Source: Levilactobacillus brevis ATCC 14869 = DSM 20054
GTDB taxonomy: Bacteria; Bacillota; Bacilli; Lactobacillales; Lactobacillaceae
Length of the DNA stretch: 64,000 nucleotides
Direction of reading: 5' to 3'
Assembly: GCF_001433855.1 (NCBI RefSeq)
Contig: NZ_AZCP01000001.1
Coordinates: 157,722-221,721, forward strand
Part shown: positions 54,780 through 64,000 of the stretch, one piece after another
How positions within the stretch are numbered: position 1 is the first letter of the stretch
Layout: every line of letters begins with the position of its first letter
Made by a program: the position numbers and the translations under genes
Notes under the pieces: model-generated
Told to the model about the DNA's origin: nothing
What the model saw: the letters and a program-made list of their open reading frames with translations, nothing else
Databases searched by the model: none

Positions 54780-55079
54780 ATGGAATTTAATGAGTATCAA
54801 CAAGCCGCTAATCGAACCTTGTATGGCAACGAACAGGTCTTAACAAACTGTGCACTCGGCTTAGCCGGAGAAACCGGACAAGTGGTAGACTTGGTTAAGA
54901 AGTATACGTTTCACGGCAAAGATCTCGACCACGATGCCATCGTGAAAGAAATGGGCGATGTGTTGTGGTACCTGAGTCAAATTGCCCAGTGGGCTGATAT
55001 TGATTTTGACGAAGTGGCACAGGCTAATATTAAACGTCTGAATGCCCGTTATCCACATGGTTACCAACCAAATCGGTAA
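54780..55079 (+). CDS. MazG-like nucleotide pyrophosphohydrolase family protein
   Basis: A 99-residue all-alpha NTP-PPase of the MazG superfamily; relatives hydrolyse (d)NTPs to monophosphates. The family has two metal-binding motifs. The second, KEMGDVLWYL (Glu57, Asp60), is intact. The first normally reads ExxE but is E31-T-G-Q34 here, so one Mg ligand is Gln (codon CAA, one base from GAA). Activity may be reduced or altered. GGAGGCGAAT precedes the ATG. It is co-transcribed with engB. Confidence 0.85.
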   Translation: MEFNEYQQAANRTLYGNEQVLTNCALGLAGETGQVVDLVKKYTFHGKDLDHDAIVKEMGDVLWYLSQIAQWADIDFDEVAQANIKRLNARYPHGYQPNR

Positions 55080-55082
55080 CAA

Positions 55083-55111
55083 AAAAGGACGACCATTGTG
55101 GTCGTCCTTTT
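55083..55111. terminator. Bidirectional terminator after the MazG-like gene
   Basis: AAAAGGACGACCA-TTG-TGGTCGTCCTTTT, perfect 13-bp stem between converging genes. Confidence 0.95.
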
Positions 55112-55119
55112 CGATTGAT

Positions 55120-55308
55120 TTAATCGTTGGCGTGTTTCTGGTCATGTTTGAGTTGATCGTCTTTGATCAACGCTTTACCCTTCTTGTCACCCTTGTGATC
55201 GTCTTGACGCTTTAAGAACTTATCCCGCTTAACGTCAGTAGGGTCCATTTGGGCGAATTTGCCAAACATGGAATCAAGGTCATCTTGTCGTTTAACTTTT
55301 AATGCCAA
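55120..55308 (-). CDS. Small charged protein, SPJ_0845-like
   Basis: A 62-residue very hydrophilic protein, rich in Lys and Asp. The N-terminal VKRQDDLDSMFGKFAQMDP resembles a small conserved family of lactobacilli and streptococci (SPJ_0845-like) of unknown function; that assignment is from memory and moderate. The C-terminal half is low complexity (KGDKKGKALIKDDQLKHDQKH). It starts with TTG, nine bases after a perfect GGAGG on the minus strand. Confidence 0.7.
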   Translation of the reverse strand: MALKVKRQDDLDSMFGKFAQMDPTDVKRDKFLKRQDDHKGDKKGKALIKDDQLKHDQKHAND

Positions 55309-55396
55309 ATTGAGGCACCTCCTTGCTTTTCCGTTATCATAGCAGAATTTGACGCGTTTGTCATTTTTGACTCATGTTGGTCAAAAGGGATTTCAC

Positions 55397-55425
55397 TTGC
55401 ACCAAACAAACATTCGGCATATACT
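55397..55425 (+). promoter_or_regulatory. Sigma-A promoter of uvrC
   Basis: TTGCAC (55397-55402), 17-base spacer, TATACT (55420-55425). Confidence 0.75.
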
Positions 55426-55465
55426 TTATTAGCTTATTAACACGCTTGAACGGGAGGGATTATCC

Positions 55466-57283
55466 TTGGCATCAGAATACTTGGAGCATAAGCTTGCGTT
55501 ACTGCCGGGCCTTCCCGGCTGTTACCTTATGAAGAATATTAATAGTCAAATCATTTATGTTGGCAAGGCTAAGAACCTAAAAAATCGGGTGCGGTCGTAC
55601 TTTAAGAGTAGTCACACTGGGAAAACGGCACAGCTAGTCAGCGAGATTGTTGACTTTGAAACAATTATTACGTCTACAGATAAAGAAGCTTTCTTACTAG
55701 AAATTACGTTGATTCAAAAACATCAACCTTACTTTAACATTAAGTTGAAGCGGGGAACGGGATATCCTTACATTAAAATTACTAATGAACGGGATCCCCA
55801 ACTGCTTTTAGTGAGTGATATTCGGAAAGATGGCGCTTATTATTTTGGACCATATCCGAATGTTTACGCGGCAGAAGAAACAATGCACTTCTTGCAAAAG
55901 GTTTATCCGTTACGTCGGTGTCCTGGACATCAAGGCCGACCGTGTCTCTATTATCATATGGGGCAGTGTTTGGGTGCCTGTTTTAAAGAGGTGCCAGAAG
56001 CGGAGTATGACCAGCAGATTCGCAAAATTAAGTCGTTTTTAAATGGCAACGTGGGACATGCGAAAAAGGATCTAACGCAACGCATGGAAAAAGCAGCGGT
56101 GGATATGGCCTATGAACGTGCTGGTGATCTGCGTGACCAGATTCGCTACATTGAAGCGACAGTTGAAAAGCAAAAGATCATTTCTAATGACAGTACGCCA
56201 CGAGATATTTTTAATTTTTATCTGGACAAGGGCTGGTTATCCATTCAAGTATTCTTTATTCGCCAAGCCCGCCTAATGAAACGTGAAAAGCGACTCTTTC
56301 CTGTGGTCAATTCAGCGGAAGAAGAACTGGCCAGCTTTATTGTCCAATTTTATCAGCGCAAAAATACAGTCTTACCGCGTGAAATTTTAGTTCCGGCCAG
56401 TATCGACCATGACGTTATCGAAGAGCTGCTAAAGGTGCCCGTTAGAACGCCTCAGCGGGGGACTAAACGCGACTTGCTAGAGATGGCTGGGAAGAACGCC
56501 AAGCTGGTCTTAGAAGAGAAATTTCGGTTACTGGAGTTGGATGAAGGTAAGACAACCGGCGCGATGAAAGAAATTACAGATGCGTTGGGGATTGCGCCGG
56601 GGCACAAGATCGAGGCGTTTGACCACTCACATATCCAAGGAGCTGATTTGGTCTCGGCAATGGTGGTCTTTGTCGATGGTCAACCGAATAAAAAACTTTA
56701 CCGCAAGTATAAATTACAAACGGTCGATCATGCTGACGAAACGGCTAGCACTTTAGAGGTTATCCGACGGCGGTACGGGCGACTGCTTAAAGAACATGCG
56801 CCAATGCCTGATCTAATCTTGATGGATGGTGGTGACATCCAGATGAATGCCGTTAAAGAAGTCCTTGAAGACGAGTTTGATTTGCATATTCCAGTCGCTG
56901 GGATGGTGAAAAATGATCATCATAAGACGGCCGATCTCTTATTTGGGCCGGATGACCACCATGTCCATTTGGACCCTAAAAGTCAGGGCTTCTATCTGGT
57001 TCAGCGGATTCAAGACGAAGTCCATCGGTTTGCCATTAGCTTCCATCGGCAAGTGCACACCAAGCATTCCCTGAGTTCACGCTTAGATCGGATTCCGGGA
57101 GTTGGACCTAAAACTCGGAATAAATTATTGCGAAAATTTGGCTCGACTAAGAAGATTAGTGAGGCTAGTATGGCCGAAATCCGGGAGTTGGGTATCAGCG
57201 AAGCGGTGGCACGAACGATTCACGTTACCTTAGCCGCGGAAACGGCCGAGATTAAGAATCCTCGAACCCCAACGAATCTTTGA
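55466..57283 (+). CDS. uvrC: Excinuclease ABC subunit C
   Basis: A 605-residue nuclease that makes both incisions in nucleotide-excision repair. The N-terminal GIY-YIG domain (LPGCYLMKNINSQIIYVGKAKNLKNRVRSYF), the Cys-containing block CPGHQGRPCLYYHMGQCLGAC, the UVR motif, the RNase-H-like endonuclease (EAFDHSHIQGADLVSAMVVF, LILMDGG) and a C-terminal helix-hairpin-helix (IPGVGPKTRNKLLRKFGS) are present in order. It starts with TTG after GGGAGGG. The obg promoter overlaps its last codons. Confidence 0.97.
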   Translation: MASEYLEHKLALLPGLPGCYLMKNINSQIIYVGKAKNLKNRVRSYFKSSHTGKTAQLVSEIVDFETIITSTDKEAFLLEITLIQKHQPYFNIKLKRGTGYPYIKITNERDPQLLLVSDIRKDGAYYFGPYPNVYAAEETMHFLQKVYPLRRCPGHQGRPCLYYHMGQCLGACFKEVPEAEYDQQIRKIKSFLNGNVGHAKKDLTQRMEKAAVDMAYERAGDLRDQIRYIEATVEKQKIISNDSTPRDIFNFYLDKGWLSIQVFFIRQARLMKREKRLFPVVNSAEEELASFIVQFYQRKNTVLPREILVPASIDHDVIEELLKVPVRTPQRGTKRDLLEMAGKNAKLVLEEKFRLLELDEGKTTGAMKEITDALGIAPGHKIEAFDHSHIQGADLVSAMVVFVDGQPNKKLYRKYKLQTVDHADETASTLEVIRRRYGRLLKEHAPMPDLILMDGGDIQMNAVKEVLEDEFDLHIPVAGMVKNDHHKTADLLFGPDDHHVHLDPKSQGFYLVQRIQDEVHRFAISFHRQVHTKHSLSSRLDRIPGVGPKTRNKLLRKFGSTKKISEASMAEIRELGISEAVARTIHVTLAAETAEIKNPRTPTNL

Positions 57284-57308
57284 CGTGACGGCCGTTTGCC
57301 GGTATACT
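57280..57308 (+). promoter_or_regulatory. Sigma-A promoter of obg, overlapping the uvrC stop
   Basis: TTGACG (57280-57285), 17-base spacer, TATACT (57303-57308); the -35 contains the uvrC TGA. Confidence 0.8.
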
Positions 57309-57370
57309 GACTAGCAGGAGATTAACAGAGCAGACAGCACGGGCTGACTGAGAAAACGAGGAAATTAATT

Positions 57371-58666
57371 ATGTTTGTAGATCAAGTTAAAATTAATGTG
57401 AAAGCCGGTAACGGTGGTAACGGAATGGTTGCCTTTCGCCGGGAAAAATTTGTGCCCAATGGCGGGCCAGCCGGTGGTGATGGTGGCCGTGGTGGAAATG
57501 TCGTTTTCGTGGTCGACGAAGGCTTACGGACACTGATGGATTTTCGCTACCAGCGTAAATTCAAGGCGAAGAGCGGTGGCAACGGTGCGATCAAGTCAAT
57601 GACCGGTCGGGGGGCAGAGGACACAATTATCAAGGTGCCCCAAGGAACCACGATTATGGATGCGGAAACTGACCAAGTCATTGGTGATTTGGTGGCACCC
57701 GATGATTCCGTCATTGTGGCGCACGGTGGTCGTGGTGGACGGGGAAATATTCACTTTGCCTCGCCTAAGAATCCAGCACCTGAGATCGCGGAAAATGGCG
57801 AGCCAGGTGAGGAACGCGAGATTCGTTTGGAATTAAAAGTGCTTGCCGATGTCGGTTTGGTGGGTTTCCCATCCGTTGGGAAGTCAACTTTGCTGTCTAC
57901 AGTGACGAGTGCCAAGCCCAAGATTGCGGAATATCATTTTACAACCTTAGTACCGAACTTAGGTATGGTGCGGTTGCCAGACGGTCGTGATTTTGTGATG
58001 GCCGATTTACCTGGTCTAATTGAAGGAGCCGCTAATGGTGTAGGCTTGGGATTCCAATTCTTGCGCCACGTTGAACGCACCCGGGTCATTCTACATTTAA
58101 TTGATATGAGTGGTCTCGAGGGACGGACACCTTATGATGACTTTGAAAAGATTAATCAAGAGTTGCAGACCTATGATCCTGACATTTTGAAGCGACCACA
58201 AATTGTGGTGGCCAATAAGATGGATATGCCGGATTCTGCCGAAAACTTGGCTCAATTTAAAGAAGATTTGAAGCAGGATACGCTATTAGCGCAAACGCCA
58301 GAAATCTTTGCGGTTTCTGCCTTAACCCACGACGGATTGACGCCGCTATTGCAACGTACGGCGGATATGTTGGCAGAAACACCACAATTCCCAGTTAAGC
58401 AGCCAGAAGTGGCTACAACGGCGGAATATAACTTCCAGCCGGAAGCCGAATTCACCTTGAATCAGGATGCCGATGGCACATGGATCTTGGGTGGCGACAA
58501 GCTGGTTAAGTTATTTAAGATGACCGACGTTAACCATGAAGAAAGTCTCCTACGCTTTGCTCGCCAAATGCGGGGGATGGGTGTCGATGATAGCCTACGT
58601 GAACATGGGGCTAAGAACGGCGATTTGGTTAAAATCGACGACTTCACCTTTGAATATATGGCCTAA
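57371..58666 (+). CDS. obg: GTPase Obg (CgtA)
   Basis: A 431-residue essential GTPase in ribosome assembly and stress response. The glycine-rich Obg fold covers about 1-158 ([33 protein letters not shown]). The G domain (about 160-330) has G1 [12 protein letters not shown], switch [18 protein letters not shown] and NKMD. The C-terminal OCT domain (about 350-430) is [26 protein letters not shown]. The ATG follows GAGGAAATT. Confidence 0.97.
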   Translation: MFVDQVKINVKAGNGGNGMVAFRREKFVPNGGPAGGDGGRGGNVVFVVDEGLRTLMDFRYQRKFKAKSGGNGAIKSMTGRGAEDTIIKVPQGTTIMDAETDQVIGDLVAPDDSVIVAHGGRGGRGNIHFASPKNPAPEIAENGEPGEEREIRLELKVLADVGLVGFPSVGKSTLLSTVTSAKPKIAEYHFTTLVPNLGMVRLPDGRDFVMADLPGLIEGAANGVGLGFQFLRHVERTRVILHLIDMSGLEGRTPYDDFEKINQELQTYDPDILKRPQIVVANKMDMPDSAENLAQFKEDLKQDTLLAQTPEIFAVSALTHDGLTPLLQRTADMLAETPQFPVKQPEVATTAEYNFQPEAEFTLNQDADGTWILGGDKLVKLFKMTDVNHEESLLRFARQMRGMGVDDSLREHGAKNGDLVKIDDFTFEYMA

Positions 58667-58667
58667 C

Positions 58668-58705
58668 AAAAAAGACGTGACCGTTGCGTACGGGACGTCT
58701 TTTTT
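58668..58705. terminator. Bidirectional terminator between obg and the lipoprotein gene
   Basis: AAAAAAGACGT (58668-58678) pairs with ACGTCTTTTTT (58695-58705). Confidence 0.9.
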
Positions 58706-58712
58706 GTTTGGG

Positions 58713-59468
58713 CTAAACGGTTAGTGTTAACCAATCAGTGGGACTAACCACTTGTTTTTGGTTAGCGTAAGCGCCAGCAAAAGCCACTTTAATAGTTTTG
58801 AAGGTTGGCTTCGTTTTTTCGCTGGCTAGGCCAGTCGCAAAGGTGGCCAGTTGTCCCTTACCAGCAATCGTTTTACCCGCGCTGGCATCACTTAACTGGT
58901 TAGTCGCATTTAGTTGCTGGTTAGCTGATAAGCGAATCGCTTTAATGCCATCGGTTGTGACGGCCTGCTTTCCGTGGTTGTAAATGGTAAACTTAAGTTG
59001 AATCGTATAGTAGGGACTCTTCAACGCGCTGAGGTTTAGGGCTTGAGCTGCCATTCGCTTGGCGGCGGCAGTCTCGGCTGTGTTTTTAATCAGGCGTACA
59101 GTCGTAATTTTATAAGTTAATTGGCCGCTCTTTAAGGTTGTCTGAGGATGTTTTACTTTGGTTAGTTGTAGTCGTGTGCCGACCTTATCGTAAGTGAACT
59201 GTCCCGACTTCTTTAGGTTACCGGACTTTACGTAGCTGGCACGCTTCGTTTGAGAAGCTGCAGGTCGATAAGTTTGTGCTTCTGAGGAACTAGACGATGA
59301 TGTGGCCGAGACAGCGGCATCGGGATTGGCGGCGCTGTAATGGCGACTGGATTGGCTACTGCTGTTTTTAAAGCTAGTGGTGCTCTTTTGCGCGGATGAT
59401 TGGCAGCCAGCCAATCCGAGTACTAGAAGACTTAGACCGGCTAACACCAGGGTTTGATGTAATCTCAT
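58713..59468 (-). CDS. Secreted lipoprotein with a DUF4352-like domain
   Basis: A 251-residue lipoprotein. The signal peptide ends at LAGC, with the modified Cys at about residue 22. A Ser/Ala-rich linker (about 23-80) leads to a beta-rich domain (about 85-251), with TYKITTVRLIKNT, YYTIQLKFTIYNHGKQAV and KTIAGKGQLATFA. These resemble the immunoglobulin-like DUF4352/telokin-like domain found in Gram-positive lipoproteins; function unknown. The ATG at 59466-59468 is chosen because AAAGGAG precedes it; an upstream TTG at 59486 lies in the same site region. It follows the 91-residue gene directly. Confidence 0.8.
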   Translation of the reverse strand: MRLHQTLVLAGLSLLVLGLAGCQSSAQKSTTSFKNSSSQSSRHYSAANPDAAVSATSSSSSSEAQTYRPAASQTKRASYVKSGNLKKSGQFTYDKVGTRLQLTKVKHPQTTLKSGQLTYKITTVRLIKNTAETAAAKRMAAQALNLSALKSPYYTIQLKFTIYNHGKQAVTTDGIKAIRLSANQQLNATNQLSDASAGKTIAGKGQLATFATGLASEKTKPTFKTIKVAFAGAYANQKQVVSPTDWLTLTV

Positions 59469-59482
59469 GAAAAAAACTCCTT

Positions 59483-59758
59483 TCAACCTAATAAAATAAG
59501 ATGGGCAACTAAACGATAACCGTATAGTCGTTGTGCTGGGGTGCCGGCGATGAAGAGGGCGGCGTGCGGATCGACTTGCTGACAGCGCGCCCGAAACTGA
59601 TCGAGTGTTAGGGGACGGCCAGCACGCGTGATTAATAAAAGTTGATGCGGGCCTGTCTGTAGATCAGTAATGGCGAGACGCTGGTCGTGATGCTCCCAGT
59701 AAAGGGCCAGTCCGGGATGTAAATCAGCAGTGGAACGGTTAAAGTCAATGAGTTGCAT
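59483..59758 (-). CDS. Small protein of unknown function upstream of the lipoprotein
   Basis: A 91-residue protein without a signal peptide or membrane helix. Its sequence (GLALYWEHHDQRLAITDLQTGPHQLLLITRAGRPLTLDQFRARCQ) looks like a folded alpha/beta domain, but I do not recognise it. It is supported by GGGGGAGGAAGT before the ATG on the minus strand, and by its position 14 bases before the lipoprotein start. A TATACT -10 box lies at 59796-59801 (minus). Confidence 0.65.
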   Translation of the reverse strand: MQLIDFNRSTADLHPGLALYWEHHDQRLAITDLQTGPHQLLLITRAGRPLTLDQFRARCQQVDPHAALFIAGTPAQRLYGYRLVAHLILLG

Positions 59759-59861
59759 ACAACTTCCTCCCCCGAAGCCTGGTTTTTCTTCTTTAAGTAT
59801 ACCGAATTTTGGTGGGGAACCCTAGCAAAATTACTGATTTGGATAAACGGAGCGGGAAAAG

Positions 59862-59890
59862 TTGCGGTTTGGTCTAAAATCCCCTAAAAT
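59862..59890 (+). promoter_or_regulatory. Sigma-A promoter of rnz
   Basis: TTGCGG (59862-59867), 17-base spacer, TAAAAT (59885-59890). Confidence 0.65.
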
Positions 59891-59930
59891 AGTGAACGGA
59901 CTTTAAATATAGAATAGGAACGAAAAAAAT

Positions 59931-60884
59931 ATGGAAATTGAATTTTTAGGAACGGGCGCTGGTTCGCCAGGAAAGTTCCGTAATGTAACCAGTACGGCAT
60001 TACGGCTGTTAGACGAGCGGAATTCCGTTTGGTTGTTTGACGTGGGGGAAGCCACTCAGCATCAGATCTTACGGACAACGCTCAAGCCACGTAAAATTGA
60101 TAAAATTTTTATTACGCATTTACACGGTGACCATATTTTTGGGTTACCAGGATTGCTAAGCAGTCGTTCCTTTCAGGGCGGCGATGCCCCGCTAACCATT
60201 TATGGACCCAAAGGAATTCGAAATTTTGTTGAGGTGAGTCTGCGTGTTTCGGAAACAAAGTTGTCGTATAAGATTCGGTATCAGGAATTAACGACTGATG
60301 GCTTAGTTTTTGAAGACGGTAAATTTCGCGTGTATGCGCAACACTTGGACCACCGGATTGAATGTTTTGGTTATCGTATTGAGGAGAAGGATCATCCGGG
60401 TGAACTGCAAGTTGAGCAACTTCAAGCGGCTAAAATTCCTTCTGGGCCGGTATATGGGCAATTAAAGGCCGGTAAGACGGTGACTTTACCAGATGGCCGC
60501 GTGATTAATGGCGCTGATTTCTTAGGGCCGGCACAACCGGGTCGAATTGTGGCCATTTTAGGGGACACGCGACAAACGCCCAATGCAGAAAAATTGGCGA
60601 TCAATGCGGATGTTTTGGTCCATGAAAGTACGTTTGCCAAGGGTGAAAGTAAATTGGCCCGATCCTATTACCACTCAACGAATATTCAAGCGGCGGAGTT
60701 AGCAAAACGGATGCACGTTAAGCAACTGCTGTTGAACCATATTTCGGCTCGTTACACCGGAAAGATGGCGGCTGAGTTGCAGCATCAGGCGCGTGAAGTC
60801 TTTAAACAGACGCGGGTCGTCAAGGACTTTGATGAGATTGAGGTACCATTTGAGAAGCTAACGAAGGAGGGAACGCCATCATGA
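59931..60884 (+). CDS. rnz: Ribonuclease Z
   Basis: A 317-residue metallo-beta-lactamase endonuclease that cuts the 3' trailer of tRNA precursors lacking an encoded CCA. The zinc motif [19 protein letters not shown] is complete; the exosite insertion ([17 protein letters not shown]) and [15 protein letters not shown] and LNHISARY motifs follow. Start ATG at 59931 with AGGAACGAAAAA. It overlaps the LapA-like gene by four bases. Confidence 0.95.
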
Positions 60885-61270
60885 AAAATCAGTGGCGAAT
60901 CGTGATCACTATTTTATTGGTTATTGTGGTTGCCGTTTTTGCAATTCTTAACGTGGAGAGTGTCCCAGTTTCATTTGGATTCACAACGGTTCACTGGCCA
61001 CTGATTCTCATTTTGTTGGTGTCCATTCTGATCGGTGCGGTGCTAATGATCTTGTTCTCCACGATTACGGTTTTTCAGCATAATCGCGCATATAAGGACT
61101 TAGAACAAGCCAGTCAGGAGCAGTTAGCTGCTTTACAAAAGGAAAATGATCAGTTGACCAAACGGCTGCAAAACTCTAAGAGTAAGCAGATAACGGGGCA
61201 ACAAGAAAAGCAAGTGCAGGAACTTCAAGCACAGATTGCTGACTTGCAGAAACAATTAGCAACTAAATAG
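60881..61270 (+). CDS. LapA-like (DUF1049) membrane protein
   Basis: A 129-residue inner-membrane protein with two N-terminal transmembrane helices (about 5-25 and 40-62), separated by a short loop that contains the family's [12 protein letters not shown]-terminal coiled coil (about 72-126), rich in Gln/Leu/Lys, projects into the cytoplasm. The family (LapA, formerly YciS) assists lipopolysaccharide control in Gram-negatives; the Gram-positive role is unknown. It starts in an ATGA overlap with rnz. Confidence 0.88.
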
Positions 61271-61280
61271 GTTTATTGAG

Positions 61281-61307
61281 AAGAGTGGTGCCATTGACAC
61301 CGCTCTT
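61281..61307 (+). terminator. Hairpin between the LapA-like gene and recJ
   Basis: AAGAGTGGTG pairs with CACCGCTCTT; the following T content is weak, so it may attenuate rather than stop transcription. Confidence 0.6.
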
Positions 61308-61334
61308 TACCGTTTTAGAAAGGGTGGTTCGGAC

Positions 61335-63656
61335 GTGATTGCTGCACACTATCATTGGAATATTAAACACGTTGACCGGCCGTCAGCTGAAGCTCAGGCC
61401 TTGGCAACTGCGGCGGACATTTCGCCCATCGTGGCCCAAATTTTGTGGAATCGGGGATACCAGACGGCACCAGCTGCACATGATTTTTTAAATCCGGGGC
61501 CAGAGCAATTGCATGATCCTTCCTTATTGCATGATATGGATAAGGGAATTGAACGGATTGAGACTGCAATTGGTGAAGAACAACAGATTACAATTTATGG
61601 TGATTATGATGCGGATGGTGTTACCAGTACCGCGATTCTATTTGAAACGCTCAATGAGATGGGGGCTAAGGTTAATTACTATATTCCTAATCGATTCAGT
61701 GATGGTTATGGGCCGAACGTCGCGGCATTTGAAAAACTAATTGCGGCTGGCACACAGTTATTTGTGACGGTGGACAATGGGGTCGCCGGCAATGAGGCCA
61801 TTGCAGCGGCTAAAAAAGCTGGGGTTGATGTGGTGGTTACCGATCACCATGAGCTGCCCACAGAATTACCGGATGCTTACGCGATTATTCATCCCCGGTA
61901 TCCCGGAGCTGAGTATCCATTTGGTGGTTTGTCCGGAGCCGGGGTCGCCTTTAAGGTGGCACAGGCTTTACGAGAAGAAATTCCCCAAGACTTATTGGAT
62001 TTAGCGGCAATCGGAACGGTGGCGGACTTAGTGCCATTGGTGGACGAGAATCGCGTGCTGGTTTATTTTGGCTTGCAACTACTTAAACAAGATGAGCGAC
62101 CGGGCTTACTGGCCTTAATGCAAACGGCTGGAATTAAACCCGATGACTTGACGGAACAGTCTATCGGATTTGGGATCGCACCACGGCTGAATGCACTTGG
62201 GCGGTTAGATGATGCCAGTCCGGCGGTGGAGTTATTGACAACCGTCGATGAAGCTAAGGCAGAAGAACTGGCCAAGATGACGGAGCAGAAGAATCGGCAA
62301 CGCCAAGAGCTCGTCCAGTCGATTAGCACCGCGGCTTTACAACAAGCAGTGGATGCTGATCACCAGAACCGGGCCACGCTTGTCATTAGTGGTCATGATT
62401 GGCATGAGGGCGTATTGGGAATTGTAGCCAGCAAAGTGGTTGAGGCAACGGGAAAACCGACCTTGGTTCTGAACATTCAAGCAGGTCGTGCCAAAGGGTC
62501 TGGTCGAAGTGTGGAAGCCTTTAACTTATTTACGGCTTTAGATGGTCATAGAGACCTGATGACGGCCTTTGGTGGTCATCACATGGCCGTTGGCTTAACG
62601 GTCCCTGAAGACCAATTGACAGCCTTAGCCGATGCGTTAGATGATGAGGCTCAAACGCAAGCGCTCGCTCAAAGTGGCCCTAGCGAACTGCCGGTAGCCG
62701 CGACGTTACCGGTTGCGGCCGTTACGCCATCCTTATATCAGGAGTTGGCGCAGCTGGCACCGTTTGGGACGGATAATCTACAGCCGTTATTTGCTTTTGA
62801 ATCGGCGACGGTTACTCAAGTTAAGGTGATTGGTAAAGACCATAGTCATTTGAAATTTCAGTTACAAGAAGGACAACACCAATTGAATGCCATTCAATTT
62901 GGCGCGGCAAAGTACGTTGATGATCTTACCGCAGCACCAGATGATGCGGCTGTTTTGGGGACGATTGAGGATAATGTTTGGCAGGGTCGCCATTCATTGC
63001 AGGTAATGGTCAAAGACCTCAAAACGAGTGTGGCGCCCATTCAAGATCAACGAACAACGACGTTGCATGCCCAAATGTTTACGACAGTGGGTGTCTACGT
63101 TTTCTTTCACCGCAATATCTATCAACAATTGCGGTCACAACTGCCGGAGCAGGCCACGGCAATCCTAGTTGATGGGACGACGCAGGCACCAGTAACGGCT
63201 GAACAGCGGGTATTTATCGTTGATTGCCCGGATATGACAGTCGACTTAACGAACGTGCTACAGCAATTACGACCAACTCAGCTGACGGTTTATCTCTATA
63301 AGAAAGAAAGTCTTTCGCAATTAGGGATGCCAACTCGCGCCCAGTATGCTAAACTATTTAAGTTCGTTGCAACCCATCAACAAGTTGATGTGGGGCATCA
63401 ACTGGCCCAATTGGCGACCTTTTTACAAATACCGAAAACCCAGTTGGTATTCATGATTCAAGTGTTCTTCGAGTGTGGCTTTATCACAATCGCACATGGA
63501 ATGATGAACGGTGTGGCAAACCCGGCGCATAAAGAGTTAACGACGGCACCGAGTTACCAACTACGACAACAACAAATGCAAACGGAAGCAGAACTCTTGC
63601 AGTGTCCAACCGCGGCTTTGTTGCAACGTCTACATGCCCCATTTGAACAAAAATAA
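61335..63656 (+). CDS. recJ: Single-stranded-DNA exonuclease RecJ
   Basis: A 773-residue 5'-3' exonuclease for recombination and mismatch/base-excision repair. The DHH domain has [18 protein letters not shown] (motif I) and VVTDHHELP (motif III); [14 protein letters not shown] and [19 protein letters not shown] follow. The DHHA1 part carries [14 protein letters not shown]...[12 protein letters not shown], and an OB-fold then a Firmicute-type C-terminal extension complete it. The start is GTG (61335). It ends 17 bases before apt, the usual recJ-apt pair. Confidence 0.96.
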   Translation: MIAAHYHWNIKHVDRPSAEAQALATAADISPIVAQILWNRGYQTAPAAHDFLNPGPEQLHDPSLLHDMDKGIERIETAIGEEQQITIYGDYDADGVTSTAILFETLNEMGAKVNYYIPNRFSDGYGPNVAAFEKLIAAGTQLFVTVDNGVAGNEAIAAAKKAGVDVVVTDHHELPTELPDAYAIIHPRYPGAEYPFGGLSGAGVAFKVAQALREEIPQDLLDLAAIGTVADLVPLVDENRVLVYFGLQLLKQDERPGLLALMQTAGIKPDDLTEQSIGFGIAPRLNALGRLDDASPAVELLTTVDEAKAEELAKMTEQKNRQRQELVQSISTAALQQAVDADHQNRATLVISGHDWHEGVLGIVASKVVEATGKPTLVLNIQAGRAKGSGRSVEAFNLFTALDGHRDLMTAFGGHHMAVGLTVPEDQLTALADALDDEAQTQALAQSGPSELPVAATLPVAAVTPSLYQELAQLAPFGTDNLQPLFAFESATVTQVKVIGKDHSHLKFQLQEGQHQLNAIQFGAAKYVDDLTAAPDDAAVLGTIEDNVWQGRHSLQVMVKDLKTSVAPIQDQRTTTLHAQMFTTVGVYVFFHRNIYQQLRSQLPEQATAILVDGTTQAPVTAEQRVFIVDCPDMTVDLTNVLQQLRPTQLTVYLYKKESLSQLGMPTRAQYAKLFKFVATHQQVDVGHQLAQLATFLQIPKTQLVFMIQVFFECGFITIAHGMMNGVANPAHKELTTAPSYQLRQQQMQTEAELLQCPTAALLQRLHAPFEQK

Positions 63657-63673
63657 AGGAGCTACTCAATCTT

Positions 63674-64000
63674 ATGGCAACTGATTTTACGAAATACATT
63701 GCAAGTGTTCCAGACTATCCTGAAAAGGGGATTATGTTCCGTGACATTTCACCACTGATGGCAGATGGTCAAGCCTTCCATGCGGCAACTGATGAGATTG
63801 TCGCTTACGCTAAGGATAAGGGCGTTGAAATGGTGGTTGGTCCAGAAGCCCGCGGTTTTATTGTGGGCTGTCCAGTGGCTTATGAAATGGGAATTGGTTT
63901 TGCACCAGCTCGTAAGGAAGGTAAACTTCCACGGGAAACGGTGAAAGCCAGCTACGATCTAGAATACGGGCAATCAGCCCTATATTTGCACAAGGATGCG
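63674..64000 (+). CDS. apt: Adenine phosphoribosyltransferase (5' part)
   Basis: The first 109 codons of a purine-salvage enzyme that makes AMP from adenine and PRPP; the frame runs off the right edge. It begins [31 protein letters not shown], with [12 protein letters not shown] and [24 protein letters not shown], all diagnostic. The PRPP-binding loop lies beyond the window. AAAGGAG lies 12 bases before the ATG. Confidence 0.95.
   Translation, partial: MATDFTKYIASVPDYPEKGIMFRDISPLMADGQAFHAATDEIVAYAKDKGVEMVVGPEARGFIVGCPVAYEMGIGFAPARKEGKLPRETVKASYDLEYGQSALYLHKDA

Overview
The window is a contiguous piece of a low-to-mid GC Gram-positive chromosome, almost certainly from the family Lactobacillaceae. 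The reasons are the gene content and order: comEA-comEB-comEC-holA; tuf-tig-clpX-engB; typA-ftsW-ylbG-rsmD-coaD-ylbL; rpoY-rnjA; pdhABCD; and recJ-apt. Strong Shine-Dalgarno sites, frequent TTG and GTG starts, and sigma-A promoters with TATACT -10 boxes and 17-base spacers fit as well. I cannot assign a species; a Lactiplantibacillus/Levilactobacillus-like organism is the best guess. Nearly all genes lie on the plus strand. I see no rRNA, tRNA, CRISPR array, prophage or insertion sequence.

Layout. 1-4.4 kb: TPR protein, RecD2 helicase and a divergent PRPP-synthetase paralogue. 4.4-21.6 kb is the most variable part: a YoaK-type membrane protein; an amino-acid ABC binding protein and permease with no ATPase; an amidase and an oligopeptide-binding lipoprotein; a murQ broken by an in-frame stop; an aldo/keto reductase; rbsR-like regulator and rbsK; transketolase; a cytosolic NlpC/P60 peptidase; a DUF1002 protein; a secreted LysM-NlpC/P60 wall hydrolase; and a small coiled-coil protein. 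21.6-26 kb (mostly minus): lipid kinase, RNase J1 with RNA polymerase epsilon, a membrane-anchored unknown, peptide deformylase. 26-33 kb: pdhABCD, then a lactate-dehydrogenase-like protein without its catalytic residues, a UPF0223 protein and an inositol-phosphatase-like enzyme. 33-44 kb: typA, ftsW, ylbG-rsmD-coaD-ylbL and the complete comE DNA-uptake operon with holA. 44-46.5 kb: a divergent TetR/membrane-protein pair, rpsT and rpsO. 46.7-59 kb: RNase J2, TPR-like protein, tuf, tig, clpX, engB, MazG-like protein, uvrC and obg. 59-64 kb: a lipoprotein pair, rnz, a LapA-like protein, recJ and the start of apt.

How the genes work together. Most of the window is housekeeping: translation (tuf, rpsO, rpsT, tig, def), RNA decay (both RNase J paralogues, RNase Z), DNA repair and uptake (recD2, recJ, uvrC, comE), and division (ftsW, obg, engB). 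The 6-21 kb block looks like scavenging and wall turnover: peptide and amino-acid binding proteins, MurNAc-6-P etherase, muropeptide peptidase and pentose metabolism. Predicted CcpA cre sites and LacI-type palindromes occur in this block.

The most unusual finding is a set of paralogues in this one window that appear to have lost catalytic residues. These are the Prs paralogue (3420-4406), the LDH-like protein (31341-32249), RNase J2 (46721-48553, a known case) and, more mildly, the MazG-like protein (54780-55079). The first two are the best candidates for undescribed regulatory proteins.
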